Origin: Edaphosphingomonas laterariae
GTDB taxonomy: Bacteria; Pseudomonadota; Alphaproteobacteria; Sphingomonadales; Sphingomonadaceae
Direction: 5' to 3'
Assembly (NCBI RefSeq): GCF_900188165.1
Contig: NZ_FZOS01000018.1
Location: forward strand, 1-64,000
DNA: 64,000 nucleotides
The notes under the pieces are model-generated. The model did not search any database, was not told the DNA's origin, and saw only the letters and a program-made list of their open reading frames with translations. The translations under genes were made by a program, and so were the position numbers. Position 1 is the stretch's first letter. Each line of letters opens with the position of its first letter. This document shows, piece after piece, positions 16,927 through 26,285 of the stretch.

Positions 16927-18333
16927 ATGGCCGAACACAAGATGCTGATCGATGGCGCGCTGGCCGATGGGGCGCAGGCGCTCGACGTGATCAACCCCGC
17001 CACCGGGTCGCCCTTCACCACCGTCGCCCGCGCGAACGAGGATGATATGCTGCGCGCGATTGCGGCGGCGAAGAAGGCGCAGCCGGCATGGGCCGCCACG
17101 CCGCTCGCCGATCGCCAGGCCGCGCTCGTCAAGCTCGCCGACGCGATCGATGCCAATGCCGTCGATCTCGCCCGCACGCTGGTGATGGAACAGGGCAAGC
17201 CGCTCGAACAGGCGCAGGCCGAAACCGCTTATGCCGCCATCTTCCTCCGCCATTTCGCCCAGCAGTCGCTGGAACCGGAAACCGTGCAGGAAGATGAAGG
17301 CTATCACATCCAGGCGCATTATCGTCCGCTCGGCGTCGTCGCCGGCATCACGCCGTGGAATTTCCCGCTGTTGATCGGCTGCTACAAGCTCGCGCCGGCG
17401 GTGCTGCTCGGCAACAGCTTCATCTGGAAGGCCGCGCCGACGACGCCGGTGACGGCGCTGATGATCGCCAATCTCGCGAAGGACATCTTCCCGGCCGGCG
17501 TGGTCAACGTGCTTGTCGACAAGAATGATCTGGGCGCGGTGCTGACCGCGCATCCCGATGTCGCCAAGATCAGCTTCACCGGCTCCACCCCCACGGGCCG
17601 CAAGGTGATGGAGGCGGCGGCCTCCTCGCTCAAGCGCCTCACGCTCGAACTGGGCGGCAACGATGCCGGCATCGTCCTGCCCGACGCGGATATCGCCAAG
17701 ACCGCGCAGCGTGCGGTGGGCAGCGCCTTCAACAATGCCGGGCAGGTGTGCATCGCGCTCAAGCGCCTCTACGTCCACCGTTCGATCTACGAGGAAATGT
17801 GCGAGGCGATCGCGCGCGAGGCGGCGGAATATGCGCTGGGTGACGGGCTGGAACAGGGCACGCGCGTCGGGCCGGTGCAGAACGCGCAGCAGTTCGAAAA
17901 GGCGAAGACCTATCTCGCCGCCGCGCATGCCGATGGCCGGATCATCGCCGGCGGCCAGGTGCGCGAAGGCGGCGGCTATTTCATCGAGCCGACCGTGGTG
18001 CGCGACATCGCCGAAGGCTCCAGGCTGGTGGATGAGGAACAGTTCGCGCCGATCCTGCCGGTGATCGCTTATGACGATCCCGCCGATGTCATCGCGCGCG
18101 CCAACGCGTCCGAATATGGCCTTGGCGGGTCGGTCTGGTCGGAGGATATCGACAAGGCGCTCGCCGTCGCCGCGCAGATCGAAAGCGGCACGGTGTGGAT
18201 CAACCACCACACCCATTTCGGCCCGCACATTCCGTTCGGCGGCGCCAAGCAGTCGGGCCTCGGCGTCGAATTCGGCAAGGAAGGGCTGACCGAATTTGCC
18301 CAGCGCAGCGTGGTCAGCGTTTCGCGGCAATAA
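16927..18333 (+). CDS. NAD(P)-dependent aldehyde dehydrogenase
   Basis: 468 residues; ATG at 16927 preceded by AGAGGATGATG. GITPWNFPLLIGCYKLAPAV and FIWKAAPTTP bind the cofactor, LTLELGGNDAGIV carries the general-base Glu near residue 240 and NAGQVCIALKRL the nucleophile Cys near 275; FGGAKQSGLG closes the fold. Length and motifs fit the class of broad-substrate aldehyde dehydrogenases (aldehyde to acid). The choice among succinate-semialdehyde, betaine or other aldehydes cannot be made. A strong terminator follows. Confidence 0.93.
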   Translation: MAEHKMLIDGALADGAQALDVINPATGSPFTTVARANEDDMLRAIAAAKKAQPAWAATPLADRQAALVKLADAIDANAVDLARTLVMEQGKPLEQAQAETAYAAIFLRHFAQQSLEPETVQEDEGYHIQAHYRPLGVVAGITPWNFPLLIGCYKLAPAVLLGNSFIWKAAPTTPVTALMIANLAKDIFPAGVVNVLVDKNDLGAVLTAHPDVAKISFTGSTPTGRKVMEAAASSLKRLTLELGGNDAGIVLPDADIAKTAQRAVGSAFNNAGQVCIALKRLYVHRSIYEEMCEAIAREAAEYALGDGLEQGTRVGPVQNAQQFEKAKTYLAAAHADGRIIAGGQVREGGGYFIEPTVVRDIAEGSRLVDEEQFAPILPVIAYDDPADVIARANASEYGLGGSVWSEDIDKALAVAAQIESGTVWINHHTHFGPHIPFGGAKQSGLGVEFGKEGLTEFAQRSVVSVSRQ

Positions 18334-18419
18334 TCCGAGGGCAAAGGCTCGGGGGGCTGGCCGCGGCGGGCCCCCACCGGCCGGCCCTCACCGGGGCGCC
18401 TGCGCGATACCGGCAAAGA

Positions 18420-18452
18420 AAAAGGGGCGGCCCCGCTGGGGCCGCCCCTTTT
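18420..18452. terminator. Bidirectional intrinsic terminator
   Basis: A 15-base-pair perfect stem (AAAAGGGGCGGCCCC with GGGGCCGCCCCTTTT) closes a three-base GCT loop. The A-tract on one side and T-tract on the other let it work for both the aldehyde dehydrogenase from the left and carD from the right. Confidence 0.93.
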
Positions 18453-18478
18453 CTGCCCGGCCTGTGGCCGTAACGGGC

Positions 18479-18997
18479 TTATTTGTTGTGGATCGCGGCG
18501 GCAGCGCGAAGGATCTCGAGGATCTTTTCCTGCGCGGCCGGCTCGTCCGTCTGTTCCATCGCGGCGAGCTCGCGGGCGAGGCGGCTGGTGGCCGCTTCGA
18601 AGATCTGGCGCTCCGAATAGCTCTGCTCGGGCTGGTCGTCGGCGCGGAACAGATCGCGGACCACTTCGGCGATCGACACCAGATCGCCCGAGTTGATCTT
18701 CGCTTCATATTCCTGGGCGCGACGCGACCACATCGTGCGCTTGATCTTGGGCTTGCCCTTCAGCGTCTGCATCGCTTCCTGCAGCGTCACGCTGGACGAA
18801 AGCTTGCGCATGCCAACGGCTTCCGCCTTGTTGGTCGGCACGCGGAGCGTCATGCGCTCCTTTTCGAAACGAAGGACATAGAGTTCGAGCTTGGCGCCAG
18901 CGATTTCCTGGCTTTGCAGTTCTACGACCCGGCCCACACCATGCTTGGGATATACCACATAATCGCCGACAACGAAGCTCAGCGCCTTGGCAGCCAT
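18479..18997 (-). CDS. carD: CarD-family transcription regulator
   Basis: 172 residues from the ATG at 18997 (an adjacent TTG upstream is ignored). The N-terminal RNA polymerase interaction domain opens LSFVVGDYVVYPKHGVGRVVELQ, and the helical DNA-contacting C-terminal part includes RRAQEYEAKINSGDLVSIAEVVRDL. CarD-type proteins bind RNAP beta and stabilise open complexes, notably at rRNA promoters. It ends at the shared terminator with the aldehyde dehydrogenase and is followed upstream by fdxA on the same strand. Confidence 0.95.
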   Translation of the reverse strand: MAAKALSFVVGDYVVYPKHGVGRVVELQSQEIAGAKLELYVLRFEKERMTLRVPTNKAEAVGMRKLSSSVTLQEAMQTLKGKPKIKRTMWSRRAQEYEAKINSGDLVSIAEVVRDLFRADDQPEQSYSERQIFEAATSRLARELAAMEQTDEPAAQEKILEILRAAAAIHNK

Positions 18998-19244
18998 CAA
19001 TTACGACCTTTCCCTGGAATTGCCGTCACGTCCTAAACGGTCAGGCTCCCTACATAGGAAGCCCTTGCCGGTAGCGACTAGCGACGACGAATCTGCGTCC
19101 CGATACGGAAATGCGCTTACACACGCATCTTAGGTACGCTTTGTAACAGATTCGCCAGAAAAAGGCCAGCACTGCAGACAGCGATGTCAACAGACGTGAT
19201 TCATCGCCCGCGCCCGCGCTAATGCGGCCTGTATTTACAGGAAC

Positions 19245-19583
19245 TTAGTCGCCCTGGCCGGGTTCGGCCGAGAAATATTTCTCGAACTTGCCCTCTTCGC
19301 CCTTATGCTCGTCGGCATCGGCCGGCTGCTCGCCCTTGCGGGTCAGGTTGGGCCACTGCGCCGAATAAGTGGAATTCAGTTCAAGCCACTTTTCCAGGCC
19401 GCTTTCGGTGTCGGGCAGGATCGCTTCGGCCGGGCACTCGGGCTCGCAGACGCCGCAGTCGATGCATTCGTTCGGGTTGATGACGAGCATGTTCTCGCCT
19501 TCATAGAAGCAGTCGACCGGGCAAACTTCGACGCAATCCATATACTTGCAGCGGATGCAGGCATCGGTGACGACGTAGGTCAT
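19245..19583 (-). CDS. fdxA: 7Fe ferredoxin
   Basis: 112 residues. [18 protein letters not shown] near residue 9 and [17 protein letters not shown] near residue 39 supply a [3Fe-4S] and a [4Fe-4S] cluster, the FdxA pattern. The acidic C-terminal extension ([18 protein letters not shown]) is normal in alphaproteobacteria. It is a soluble electron carrier. The order helicase, S4 protein, fdxA, carD on one strand is a common alphaproteobacterial arrangement. Confidence 0.95.
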   Translation of the reverse strand: MTYVVTDACIRCKYMDCVEVCPVDCFYEGENMLVINPNECIDCGVCEPECPAEAILPDTESGLEKWLELNSTYSAQWPNLTRKGEQPADADEHKGEEGKFEKYFSAEPGQGD

Positions 19584-19667
19584 GGTCGCTTCTCTCTCCT
19601 CGAACGCCGCCCTGCTATGGCTCTGGAACGGGCGCGTCAACATTTCGTGTGCACCTGCGAGACGTTC

Positions 19668-19958
19668 TCAAATCGCGATGTCGATCGCCTCGGTGGCCGG
19701 TGCAAGGTCGGTATAGCATGATTGTGCTTCGGGTGCCGGGCCGCGTCGTTCGGGAATTGCCTCGACGCGGATCACGCGAACCCGCCCATGCAGCGGAAAG
19801 GTCAATATGTCACCGACATGCACCTGGGCGTGCGCGCGTTCGATAATTCGGCCGGCGACGCGGATGCGCCCGGCCGTCACGATCGCCTGCGCCACATTGC
19901 GCGTTTTCGCCAGCCGGACGAACCACAGGAACTTGTCGATGCGAATCGCCTCACTCAT
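19668..19958 (-). CDS. S4-domain RNA-binding protein (HslR-like)
   Basis: 96 residues. IRIDKFLWFVRLAKTRNVAQ, then VTAGRIRVAGRIIERAHAQVHVGDIL, is a complete S4 RNA-binding domain, and the protein has the length of HslR/Hsp15-type proteins that bind free 50S-nascent chain complexes. The C-terminal tail is acidic and not conserved. Its start lies 8 bases inside the end of the helicase gene, which implies co-translation. Confidence 0.88.
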   Translation of the reverse strand: MSEAIRIDKFLWFVRLAKTRNVAQAIVTAGRIRVAGRIIERAHAQVHVGDILTFPLHGRVRVIRVEAIPERRGPAPEAQSCYTDLAPATEAIDIAI

Positions 19959-22494
19959 CGGCGCGGATCGCGGCGAGCGCGGCGAAGGCATTGCCGGGGC
20001 GGGCGGGTTCGCGGCGGCGCGGTCGCCGTGCGCCGCGCCACGCCCAGCGCGCCCGCGCGTCGCCATCGCCCTCGGCCGGCCGGAAACCCAAAGCGAGCAT
20101 CAGCTGGGCAAAGCTTGGCGGCCTGAGGCCGAGTGAGGTGGCCAAGGCAGGGTCGGGGGCAAAGGCGGCGCGGCCGCTGTCGCTCGCGCCGATCCGGCGG
20201 TCATGGGCGATCCGGGCCAGCCGCTCGGCCAGATCGACGCGCAGCATCTGCGCGCCCAGCGGGCGATAGCCGGCGCGCACGAACGCGGCAAAGGCGTCGC
20301 CGTCGGCGGGCGTCGCCAATGTCGCGGCGCCGGCCGGCGGCAGCGCCGGCATCACCCCATTGTCGAAGGCGGCGGCCAGCGCCAGCCGCCAGCGCACCGG
20401 CTCGGGCTTCAGCAGCGCGGGGAAATAGACGTCGAGCGTGCCCAGCTTGAGCCCGGTCTTGGCGGCGGCCTGCCGCATCTCGCGGTCGATCGCGGCGATC
20501 GCGGGCTCCAGCGTGCGGCGATCGGCGATGCCGCCGGCTTCGGCCAGTGGCGCGTAAAGCCCGCGCAGCGCCGGCGGCACGGTCTTGTCGCGCGCGGCGT
20601 TGCTGATCGCGGCCAGCGGCTTCAGCACCCGGTCCACCTCGAACGCGATCCATGCCGCCAGCCGGTCGGCCACGGCCTTGCGCTCGTCGGGCGCCAGCGC
20701 GTCGAGCGCCTTGTAGAGCGTGATCTTGGGCGTCAGCAGGTCGCGCCCGCGCGCCAGCCGGCCAACGATGTCGCCGCGCCAGAAGATCGCCACCGGCCGC
20801 CCGGCATCGGTGTCGAGGCTGAAGGCGGGGTCGCCATCGGCCACCAGCGCCTTGGCGCGGCGTGAAAGTTCGCCCCCCAGCCGCCGTTCGGCCGCCGCCA
20901 TCATCCGCTTCATGTCGTGATGGCGGGCCAGATGGTCGGCCTTGAAACGGAAGCCTTCGAGCCGGCCGATCGTCTCGCCGTCCACCGCGACGGCGCCGTC
21001 TTCCGCCACCGTCACCGGCAGCGCATCCACGCCGCGCGCGCCAAGATCGCGCATCAGCACCGCCGTCCGCCGGTCCACGAAGCGCTGGGTCAGCCGCTGG
21101 TGCAGCGCGTCGGACAGCTTTTCTTCCAGCGTGCGCGTGCGCTCGGCCCATTTCGCCGGATCGTCCAGCCAGTCGGCGCGGTGGGCGATATAGGCCCAGG
21201 TCCGCGCCGCCGCGATCCGGTCGGCCAGCGTCTCGACATCGCCCTGCACGCTATCCAGCCGGGCGATCTCGTCGGCGAACCATTGCGCCGGGATATGGCC
21301 GTTGCCTTCGCTGAGATGGCGATAGATCCGCGCGACGAAGCGGCCATGCGGCTCCGCGCCGGTCTTGCGGAAATCGGGCAGCCCGCACGCCGCCCATAGC
21401 CGCTGGACGAGCCGCGTGCCGCGCGTCCGTTCGCGCACCCAGGCTTCTTCCGCCAGGCGCTTCAGCACGGCCAGGTCGATCGCCTGGGGCGCCATGCGCA
21501 GCACCTGCGCCTGCGGGCGTTTTTCCAGCGAGGCGATCAGCGCGTCGACGCTCGAAAAATCGGGTGCGCCCTCGCGCCAGTAGAGGAAGTCGAGCGGCGG
21601 GAAGCGGTGTTGCTCGATCGCCTCCACCTCCTCCTCGTCAAAGCCGCCACGCCCGCCTTCCACCGCCAGCGTGCCGAAGGTGCCGTCGCGCTGGTGGCGG
21701 CCGGCACGGCCTGCGATCTGCGCCATTTCCGAAACCGTCAGCCGGCGCGATCGCTTTCCGTCGAACTTCTTGAGCGAGGCGAAGGCGACATGGGCGACAT
21801 CCATGTTGAGGCCCATGCCGATCGCGTCGGTGGCGACCAGATAGTCGACCTCGCCGGCCTGGAACATCGCCACCTGGGCGTTGCGGGTGCGCGGGGAAAG
21901 CGCGCCCATCACCACCGCCGCGCCGCCGCGCAGGCGGCGCAGCGCCTCGGCCACGGCATAGACTTCCTCGGCCGAGAAGGCGACGATCGCCGATCGCGGC
22001 GGCAGGCGCGAAAGCTTGGCTGGCCCCGCATAGGTCAGCGTCGAAAAACGCGGCCGGTTGATGATCTCGGCATCGGGCACCAGCGCACGCAGCATCGGGC
22101 GCAGCGTTTCCGATCCCAGGATCATGGTTTCGTCGCGGCCACGCGCGCGCAGCAGGCGATCGGTGAACACATGGCCGCGTTCCGGGTCCGCGCCCAGCTG
22201 CGCTTCGTCCAGCGCGACGAAGGCGAATTCGCGTTCCATCGGCATCGATTCGGCGGTGCAGCAAAACCAGCGGGCATGATCGGGCAGGATCTTTTCTTCG
22301 CCGGTGATCAGCGCCACCCGCTCGCGGCCCTTGATCGCCACCACCCGTTCATAGACTTCGCGCGCCAGCAGGCGCAGCGGAAAGCCGATCATGCCGGAGG
22401 AATGTCCGCACATCCGCTCGATCGCGAGGTGGGTTTTGCCCGTATTGGTCGGACCCAGCACAGCGGCGATGGGCGAAGCGGCGAAGCGCGACAT
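19951..22494 (-). CDS. SUV3-like DEAD/DExH helicase
   Basis: 847 residues from the ATG at 22494; a 20-residue upstream extension is poorly plausible. AAVLGPTNTGKTHLAIERM is Walker A near residue 12, FVALDEAQLG motif II, and VSEMAQIAGRAGRHQRDG motif VI. The N-terminal half matches the mitochondrial-type SUV3 RNA helicase family. A long C-terminal part of about 400 residues ends in an Arg-rich segment (RRPRRREPARPG). It is probably an RNA-processing helicase; direct evidence in bacteria is thin. Confidence 0.9.
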   Translation of the reverse strand: MSRFAASPIAAVLGPTNTGKTHLAIERMCGHSSGMIGFPLRLLAREVYERVVAIKGRERVALITGEEKILPDHARWFCCTAESMPMEREFAFVALDEAQLGADPERGHVFTDRLLRARGRDETMILGSETLRPMLRALVPDAEIINRPRFSTLTYAGPAKLSRLPPRSAIVAFSAEEVYAVAEALRRLRGGAAVVMGALSPRTRNAQVAMFQAGEVDYLVATDAIGMGLNMDVAHVAFASLKKFDGKRSRRLTVSEMAQIAGRAGRHQRDGTFGTLAVEGGRGGFDEEEVEAIEQHRFPPLDFLYWREGAPDFSSVDALIASLEKRPQAQVLRMAPQAIDLAVLKRLAEEAWVRERTRGTRLVQRLWAACGLPDFRKTGAEPHGRFVARIYRHLSEGNGHIPAQWFADEIARLDSVQGDVETLADRIAAARTWAYIAHRADWLDDPAKWAERTRTLEEKLSDALHQRLTQRFVDRRTAVLMRDLGARGVDALPVTVAEDGAVAVDGETIGRLEGFRFKADHLARHHDMKRMMAAAERRLGGELSRRAKALVADGDPAFSLDTDAGRPVAIFWRGDIVGRLARGRDLLTPKITLYKALDALAPDERKAVADRLAAWIAFEVDRVLKPLAAISNAARDKTVPPALRGLYAPLAEAGGIADRRTLEPAIAAIDREMRQAAAKTGLKLGTLDVYFPALLKPEPVRWRLALAAAFDNGVMPALPPAGAATLATPADGDAFAAFVRAGYRPLGAQMLRVDLAERLARIAHDRRIGASDSGRAAFAPDPALATSLGLRPPSFAQLMLALGFRPAEGDGDARARWAWRGARRPRRREPARPGNAFAALAAIRADE

Positions 22495-22721
22495 GCCGGC
22501 CAAGATTGTCCGCCGCCTCGATAAACACAAGGGGGTAGCGCGCGGATTCGGCATCCGGGCGGCTCATCGCTTTCATCCCCCGGCTCACCGCAGCAACTCC
22601 GCAGAAATCCGCCCTTTAATTTGACTTTAACCCCTTTTCGAAAGATTCCTGTCGTTCGATCGCGCGACCCTTGAGGGAGAACGCGGCGGGGGTTTGCAAC
22701 ACCGGCGGGGGGAAGCCAGCC

Positions 22722-24272
22722 TTGTATCAGCGGGACGAAGCCGGATTCGGCCAGGGCGGTGGCGCTACGGCGCTGGCGCTCGATGGCGGCCTGCGTCGTT
22801 CGCTGGGCGTGTCCGCGCCGGTCTTGCCCGAACTCACCGGCTGGCGCGCCACGGTCCATGATCTCGATCTGGTGGTCGATCTCGGCTCGCGCATTGGCAG
22901 CCGCACCTGGTTTCGCGGGCTGGCGACCTGTCTCGCGCTCTGCGCCGCGCCGATCGCCTTCTTCCCCGATTTTGGCTCCGTCGCCGCGCCCGCGCCGCCG
23001 GCCATGGCCGAAGCGCAGTGGCAGGAAGCCCGCGCCATCGCGATCGCGCCGCTGGGCCTTGGCGCCGATACCGGGCGGCGGATGGCGCCCACCGATGCCG
23101 CCGCGCCGCTGGCCGACACGCCGGAACGCCCGTCGATCGATCTCGTCGCCACCATCGGCCAGGGCGATGGCTTCGCCCGCGTGCTCGAACGCGCCGGCGT
23201 CGCGCGCAGTGAAGCGCAGGATGTCGCCAAAATGGTGGCCGGAATCGTGTCGCTGGGCGATCTCCGGCCGGGCACGCGGATGGATGTCACGCTCGGCCGC
23301 CGCGCGCGCAAATCCGATGCGCGCCCGCTCGATAATCTGCTGTTCCGCGCCCGCTTCGATCTCAAGCTCGCGGTCGAGCGCGTCGATGGCCGGCTCGCGC
23401 TTCGGCGGATTCCGATCGCGGTCGATGATACGCCGCTCCGCATTCAGGGGCTGGTCGGCTCCAGCCTCTATCGCGCCGCGCGCGCGGCTGGCGCCCCGGC
23501 CAAGGCGGTTGAAGCCTATATCCGCGCGATCGGCAGCCGCATGTCGATCGGCCGCGATGTCGGGTCCGACGACCGCTTCGACATCATCGTCGAACATCGC
23601 CGCGCCGAAACCGGCGAGGTGGAAGTCGGCAAGCTGCTCTACGCCGGGCTGAATCAGGGGCGCCGCCAGACGCGGCTGATGCAGTGGACGGCGGGCGGCT
23701 CCACCCAATGGTATGAAGCGTCCGGCGTCGGCGAACGGAAAGGCATGATGCGCATGCCCGTCGCCGGCCGGATGACATCGGGCTTCGGCATGCGCCGCCA
23801 TCCGCTGCTCGGCTATAGCCGCCTGCACAAGGGGCAGGATTTCGGCGCGGCTTATGGCTCGCCCATTCTGGCCGCGGTCGATGGCGTGGTGTCCTTCGCC
23901 GGCTGGCATGGCGGCCACGGCAAATATGTGAAGCTCAACCATAATGGCGGCCTCGCCACGGCCTATGCGCATATGAGCCGCATCGTCGCCAAGTCCGGCC
24001 AGCGCGTCGCGCAGGGGCAGGTGATCGGCTATGTCGGGTCGACCGGCCTGTCGACCGGCCCGCATCTGCATTATGAAGTTTACAAGAACGGTGTCGCGGT
24101 CAACCCGCGCACGATGAGCTTCACGACGACCTCGCAACTTGCTGGGGGCGATCTCGCCCGCTTCAAGGCGCAGCTCAACCGGCTGCTGGCGGTGAAGCCG
24201 GGCGCCGCCGCCGCGCCCAAGGCGGAAGCCAGCGCCGACGCCGCCCAGATCGCCACGCCGCCGCGCGGCTGA
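22722..24272 (+). CDS. M23 family (LytM/NlpD-type) metallopeptidase
   Basis: 516 residues if the TTG at 22722 is used; GGGGGGAAGCC sits just upstream and the further upstream frame has no such site. A membrane segment is near residue 77 (FRGLATCLALCAAPIAFFP). The C-terminal LytM domain has SGFGMRRHPLLGYSRLHKGQDF with the His and Asp zinc ligands and GPHLHYEVYKNG with the HxH. It should cut peptidoglycan cross-bridges or activate amidases in the periplasm. It is divergent from the helicase. Confidence 0.9.
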   Translation: MYQRDEAGFGQGGGATALALDGGLRRSLGVSAPVLPELTGWRATVHDLDLVVDLGSRIGSRTWFRGLATCLALCAAPIAFFPDFGSVAAPAPPAMAEAQWQEARAIAIAPLGLGADTGRRMAPTDAAAPLADTPERPSIDLVATIGQGDGFARVLERAGVARSEAQDVAKMVAGIVSLGDLRPGTRMDVTLGRRARKSDARPLDNLLFRARFDLKLAVERVDGRLALRRIPIAVDDTPLRIQGLVGSSLYRAARAAGAPAKAVEAYIRAIGSRMSIGRDVGSDDRFDIIVEHRRAETGEVEVGKLLYAGLNQGRRQTRLMQWTAGGSTQWYEASGVGERKGMMRMPVAGRMTSGFGMRRHPLLGYSRLHKGQDFGAAYGSPILAAVDGVVSFAGWHGGHGKYVKLNHNGGLATAYAHMSRIVAKSGQRVAQGQVIGYVGSTGLSTGPHLHYEVYKNGVAVNPRTMSFTTTSQLAGGDLARFKAQLNRLLAVKPGAAAAPKAEASADAAQIATPPRG

Positions 24273-24375
24273 TCGCGCACCGCTCACGCGCATCGGTCGC
24301 GCGCACTGGTGACGCGCACTGGCCGCGCGCCGCATTTCCCGCTACCCGCGCCTTCCCGGATGGAGGATGCGGCAT

Positions 24376-24897
24376 ATGGATTGGCAGATTCGCCCGGCGG
24401 GGCAGGATGATATCGGCCGGCTGGCGCTGGTCGGCGCGGCCACGTTCCTTGAAAGTTTCGCCGGTATCCTCGATGGCGCGGCGATCGTCGAACATTGCGC
24501 GCGCCAGCATGATGCGGGCGTCTATGCCCGCTATCTGCAAGCCGGCGCCAGCGCCTGGCTCGCGGAAGCGGCCGAAGGCGGCGCCCCGATCGGCTATGCG
24601 CTCGTCACCGCACCCGATCTGCCCGGCGCCGAACCCGGCGATCTGGAACTGAAGCGCATCTACACGCTGTCACGCTGCCATGGCGGCGGGCTCGGCGCGG
24701 CGCTGATGCGCCATGCGGTCGATCGGGCGGCGGCGCAGGGCGCCTCGCGCCTCCTGCTCGGCGTCTATGGCCAGAATGCGCGCGCGATCGCCTTCTACCG
24801 CAAGCAGGGTTTCGAACAGATCGGCGAACGCCGCTTCCGCGTCGGCCATCGCGACTATGACGATGTCGTCCTCGCCCGTCCGCTGGGCGTGGCTTAG
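24376..24897 (+). CDS. GNAT family N-acetyltransferase
   Basis: 173 residues from the ATG at 24376 with GGAGG 12 bases upstream. WQIRPAGQDDIGRLALVG is the opening strand, LELKRIYTLSRCHGGGLGAALMRHAVD holds the acetyl-CoA pyrophosphate loop and NARAIAFYRKQGFEQIG the C-terminal block. The acceptor is unknown; the LELKRIYT pattern is common in RimI/SpeG-like small-molecule or protein acetyltransferases. It stands alone. Confidence 0.88.
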   Translation: MDWQIRPAGQDDIGRLALVGAATFLESFAGILDGAAIVEHCARQHDAGVYARYLQAGASAWLAEAAEGGAPIGYALVTAPDLPGAEPGDLELKRIYTLSRCHGGGLGAALMRHAVDRAAAQGASRLLLGVYGQNARAIAFYRKQGFEQIGERRFRVGHRDYDDVVLARPLGVA

Positions 24898-24957
24898 GCC
24901 GATTGCGAAGCGGATGAAGTCGTCCGCTGGCGCGGAAGGCTCAGTATAACCAAGGTA

Positions 24958-25004
24958 TAGAGCGGTTTATCCGAGCCGATCCTGTCGGCCGGAATATGCT
25001 TTGG
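24958..25004. repeat. Diverged copy of the intergenic palindromic element
   Basis: Starting TAGAGCGGTTT and ending GAATATGCTTT, this segment follows the first half of the element at 14113 with scattered changes and no second hairpin. It lies in the 146-base gap between the GNAT gene and the convergent SecD-head-like gene, which otherwise holds nothing recognisable. Confidence 0.5.
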
Positions 25005-25043
25005 CGCCGGGTGAAAGTCGCGGCACGGACGGCCCCGGCGCGA

Positions 25044-25421
25044 TTATTCCTCGAATTCTTCGGGCAGCGGGTCCTTGCCGGAGATGCGCTTGGCCATGGC
25101 CTCGGCCTGCGCCAGCGTGAAGGTGCCGGCGATGGTCAGCACGCCTTCGGTGATAGGCTCAGCCACCACGGGCGCGGCGATCGTCGCGCCGTCCAGCGTC
25201 ACTTCGACCGGCTTTTGCAGATGCGCGCGGGTGATCGCCTCAAGCCGTTTGGCCGCCGCGGGATCGAGCGTCAGCATGATGCTCGCCGTGCCGTCCAGTT
25301 CGGGCATGGCGCGGGCGTCGAGGATCTCGGCCTGCTGGAAGGCTTGCCCGCCGATCGCGAAGCCACCGGCGGCCTGCGCCATCAGCAGCAGGGCGGCCAG
25401 CGCGGTGGCGATCGGCTTCAT
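25044..25421 (-). CDS. Exported SecDF P1 head-domain-like protein
   Basis: 125 residues from the ATG at 25421, which overlaps the SufE stop. KPIATALAALLLMAQAAGG is a signal peptide. The rest (ASIMLTLDPAAAKRLEAITRAH, VTLDGATIAAPVVAEPITEGVLTI, TLAQAEAMAKRI) resembles the periplasmic head of SecD, here as a free-standing protein. Its role is unknown; export and a possible link to translocation are inferred. Confidence 0.75.
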   Translation of the reverse strand: MKPIATALAALLLMAQAAGGFAIGGQAFQQAEILDARAMPELDGTASIMLTLDPAAAKRLEAITRAHLQKPVEVTLDGATIAAPVVAEPITEGVLTIAGTFTLAQAEAMAKRISGKDPLPEEFEE

Positions 25422-25840
25422 CCTTCGGCTCCATAGCGATCGGCGGTCGCGCGGATCAGGGCGATCATGTTGGGGATGCCCTGCGTGCGGTTCGAACTCA
25501 GCTGGTTGCGCAGGTCGAACGGGGCGAGCGCGCCTTCGATGTCCGCCGCCGCGATTTCGGCCGGCGCGCGATCCTGCACCGTCAGCAGCACCAGCGCGAT
25601 GATGCCCTTGGTGATCGCCGCGTTGGAATCGGCCAGGAAATGCAGTCGCCCGTCGTCCAGCCGGGTGGGATAGACCCACACCGCCGCCGAACAGCCGCGC
25701 ACCAGCGTCGCATCGGTCTTCAGCGGATCGGGCATGGGCTCCAGCGCGCGGCCAAGATCGATCAGCAGGCGATAACGATCATCGGCGTCGAGAAACTCAT
25801 ATTCCTCGAGTGCGTCGGAAAGCGAGGTCGGTGCGGTCAT
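25418..25840 (-). CDS. sufE: SufE-family sulfur acceptor
   Basis: 140 residues. LGRALEPMPDPLKTDATLVRGCSAAVWVYP carries the sulfur-accepting Cys near residue 50, and DSNAAITKGIIALVLLTVQ the family core. SufE takes persulfide sulfur from the cysteine desulfurase SufS for Fe-S cluster assembly. The gene is separate from a suf operon and overlaps the SecD-head-like gene by 4 bases. The start at 25840 gives the usual length. Confidence 0.93.
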   Translation of the reverse strand: MTAPTSLSDALEEYEFLDADDRYRLLIDLGRALEPMPDPLKTDATLVRGCSAAVWVYPTRLDDGRLHFLADSNAAITKGIIALVLLTVQDRAPAEIAAADIEGALAPFDLRNQLSSNRTQGIPNMIALIRATADRYGAEG

Positions 25841-25974
25841 GCTGCGCCGCTATCACATGCCGCTGCCGGCCGAAAGCGAATGGCGCTTTACGCCGGTTTA
25901 ACCCTGATTGTTGGCTGGGCGGTTGCGCGGCTGGTTCGCGGTGCCGCGGGCCGGGCGGAAAGCGGCGGAATTGT

Positions 25975-26010
25975 AGATTTCTTTTTAGATCATATTTTTA
26001 TGTGAAATCT
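25975..26010. other. AT-rich spacer with an inverted repeat
   Basis: Seven-base arms AGATTTC (25975-25981) and GAAATCT (26004-26010) enclose an AT-rich centre in an otherwise GC-rich region. It lies after the last psp-locus gene and before sufE, both on the minus strand. It could end the psp transcript or contain the sufE promoter; the sequence does not decide. Confidence 0.35.
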
Positions 26011-26028
26011 TCCCGCCGATCCTCTTGT

Positions 26029-26271
26029 TCACAGGTCGACGCCGGCGGCGATCGCTTCGAGCTTGCGGACGCGTTCCTTGAGATCGGCGAGTTCGATGCG
26101 CGAGGCGGGCGAGGGCGCGGCGGCGTGGGCCTGATCGTCGTGCCGGCGATCGATTTCCAGCCGGCGCAGATCGAGCCAGCCGCGCCAGCCCTTGAGCGCC
26201 GCCTGGGTGACGATGGTGAGCCCGGCGAGACCGGCGGCGGTGACGGCGAGCCAGAGGGTGGGATCGGTCAT
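26029..26271 (-). CDS. Small membrane protein with C-terminal coiled coil, psp locus
   Basis: 80 residues. One N-terminal membrane helix (LWLAVTAAGLAGLTIVTQA) is followed by a basic/acidic helical part ending ELADLKERVRKLEAIAAGVDL, a short leucine-heptad coil. It resembles PspB in layout only. It is the last of four small genes that follow pspC in the same direction, 14 bases after its neighbour, and probably belongs to the phage-shock transcript. No family name can be assigned. Confidence 0.65.
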   Translation of the reverse strand: MTDPTLWLAVTAAGLAGLTIVTQAALKGWRGWLDLRRLEIDRRHDDQAHAAAPSPASRIELADLKERVRKLEAIAAGVDL

Positions 26272-26285
26272 GACGGTCTATCCTG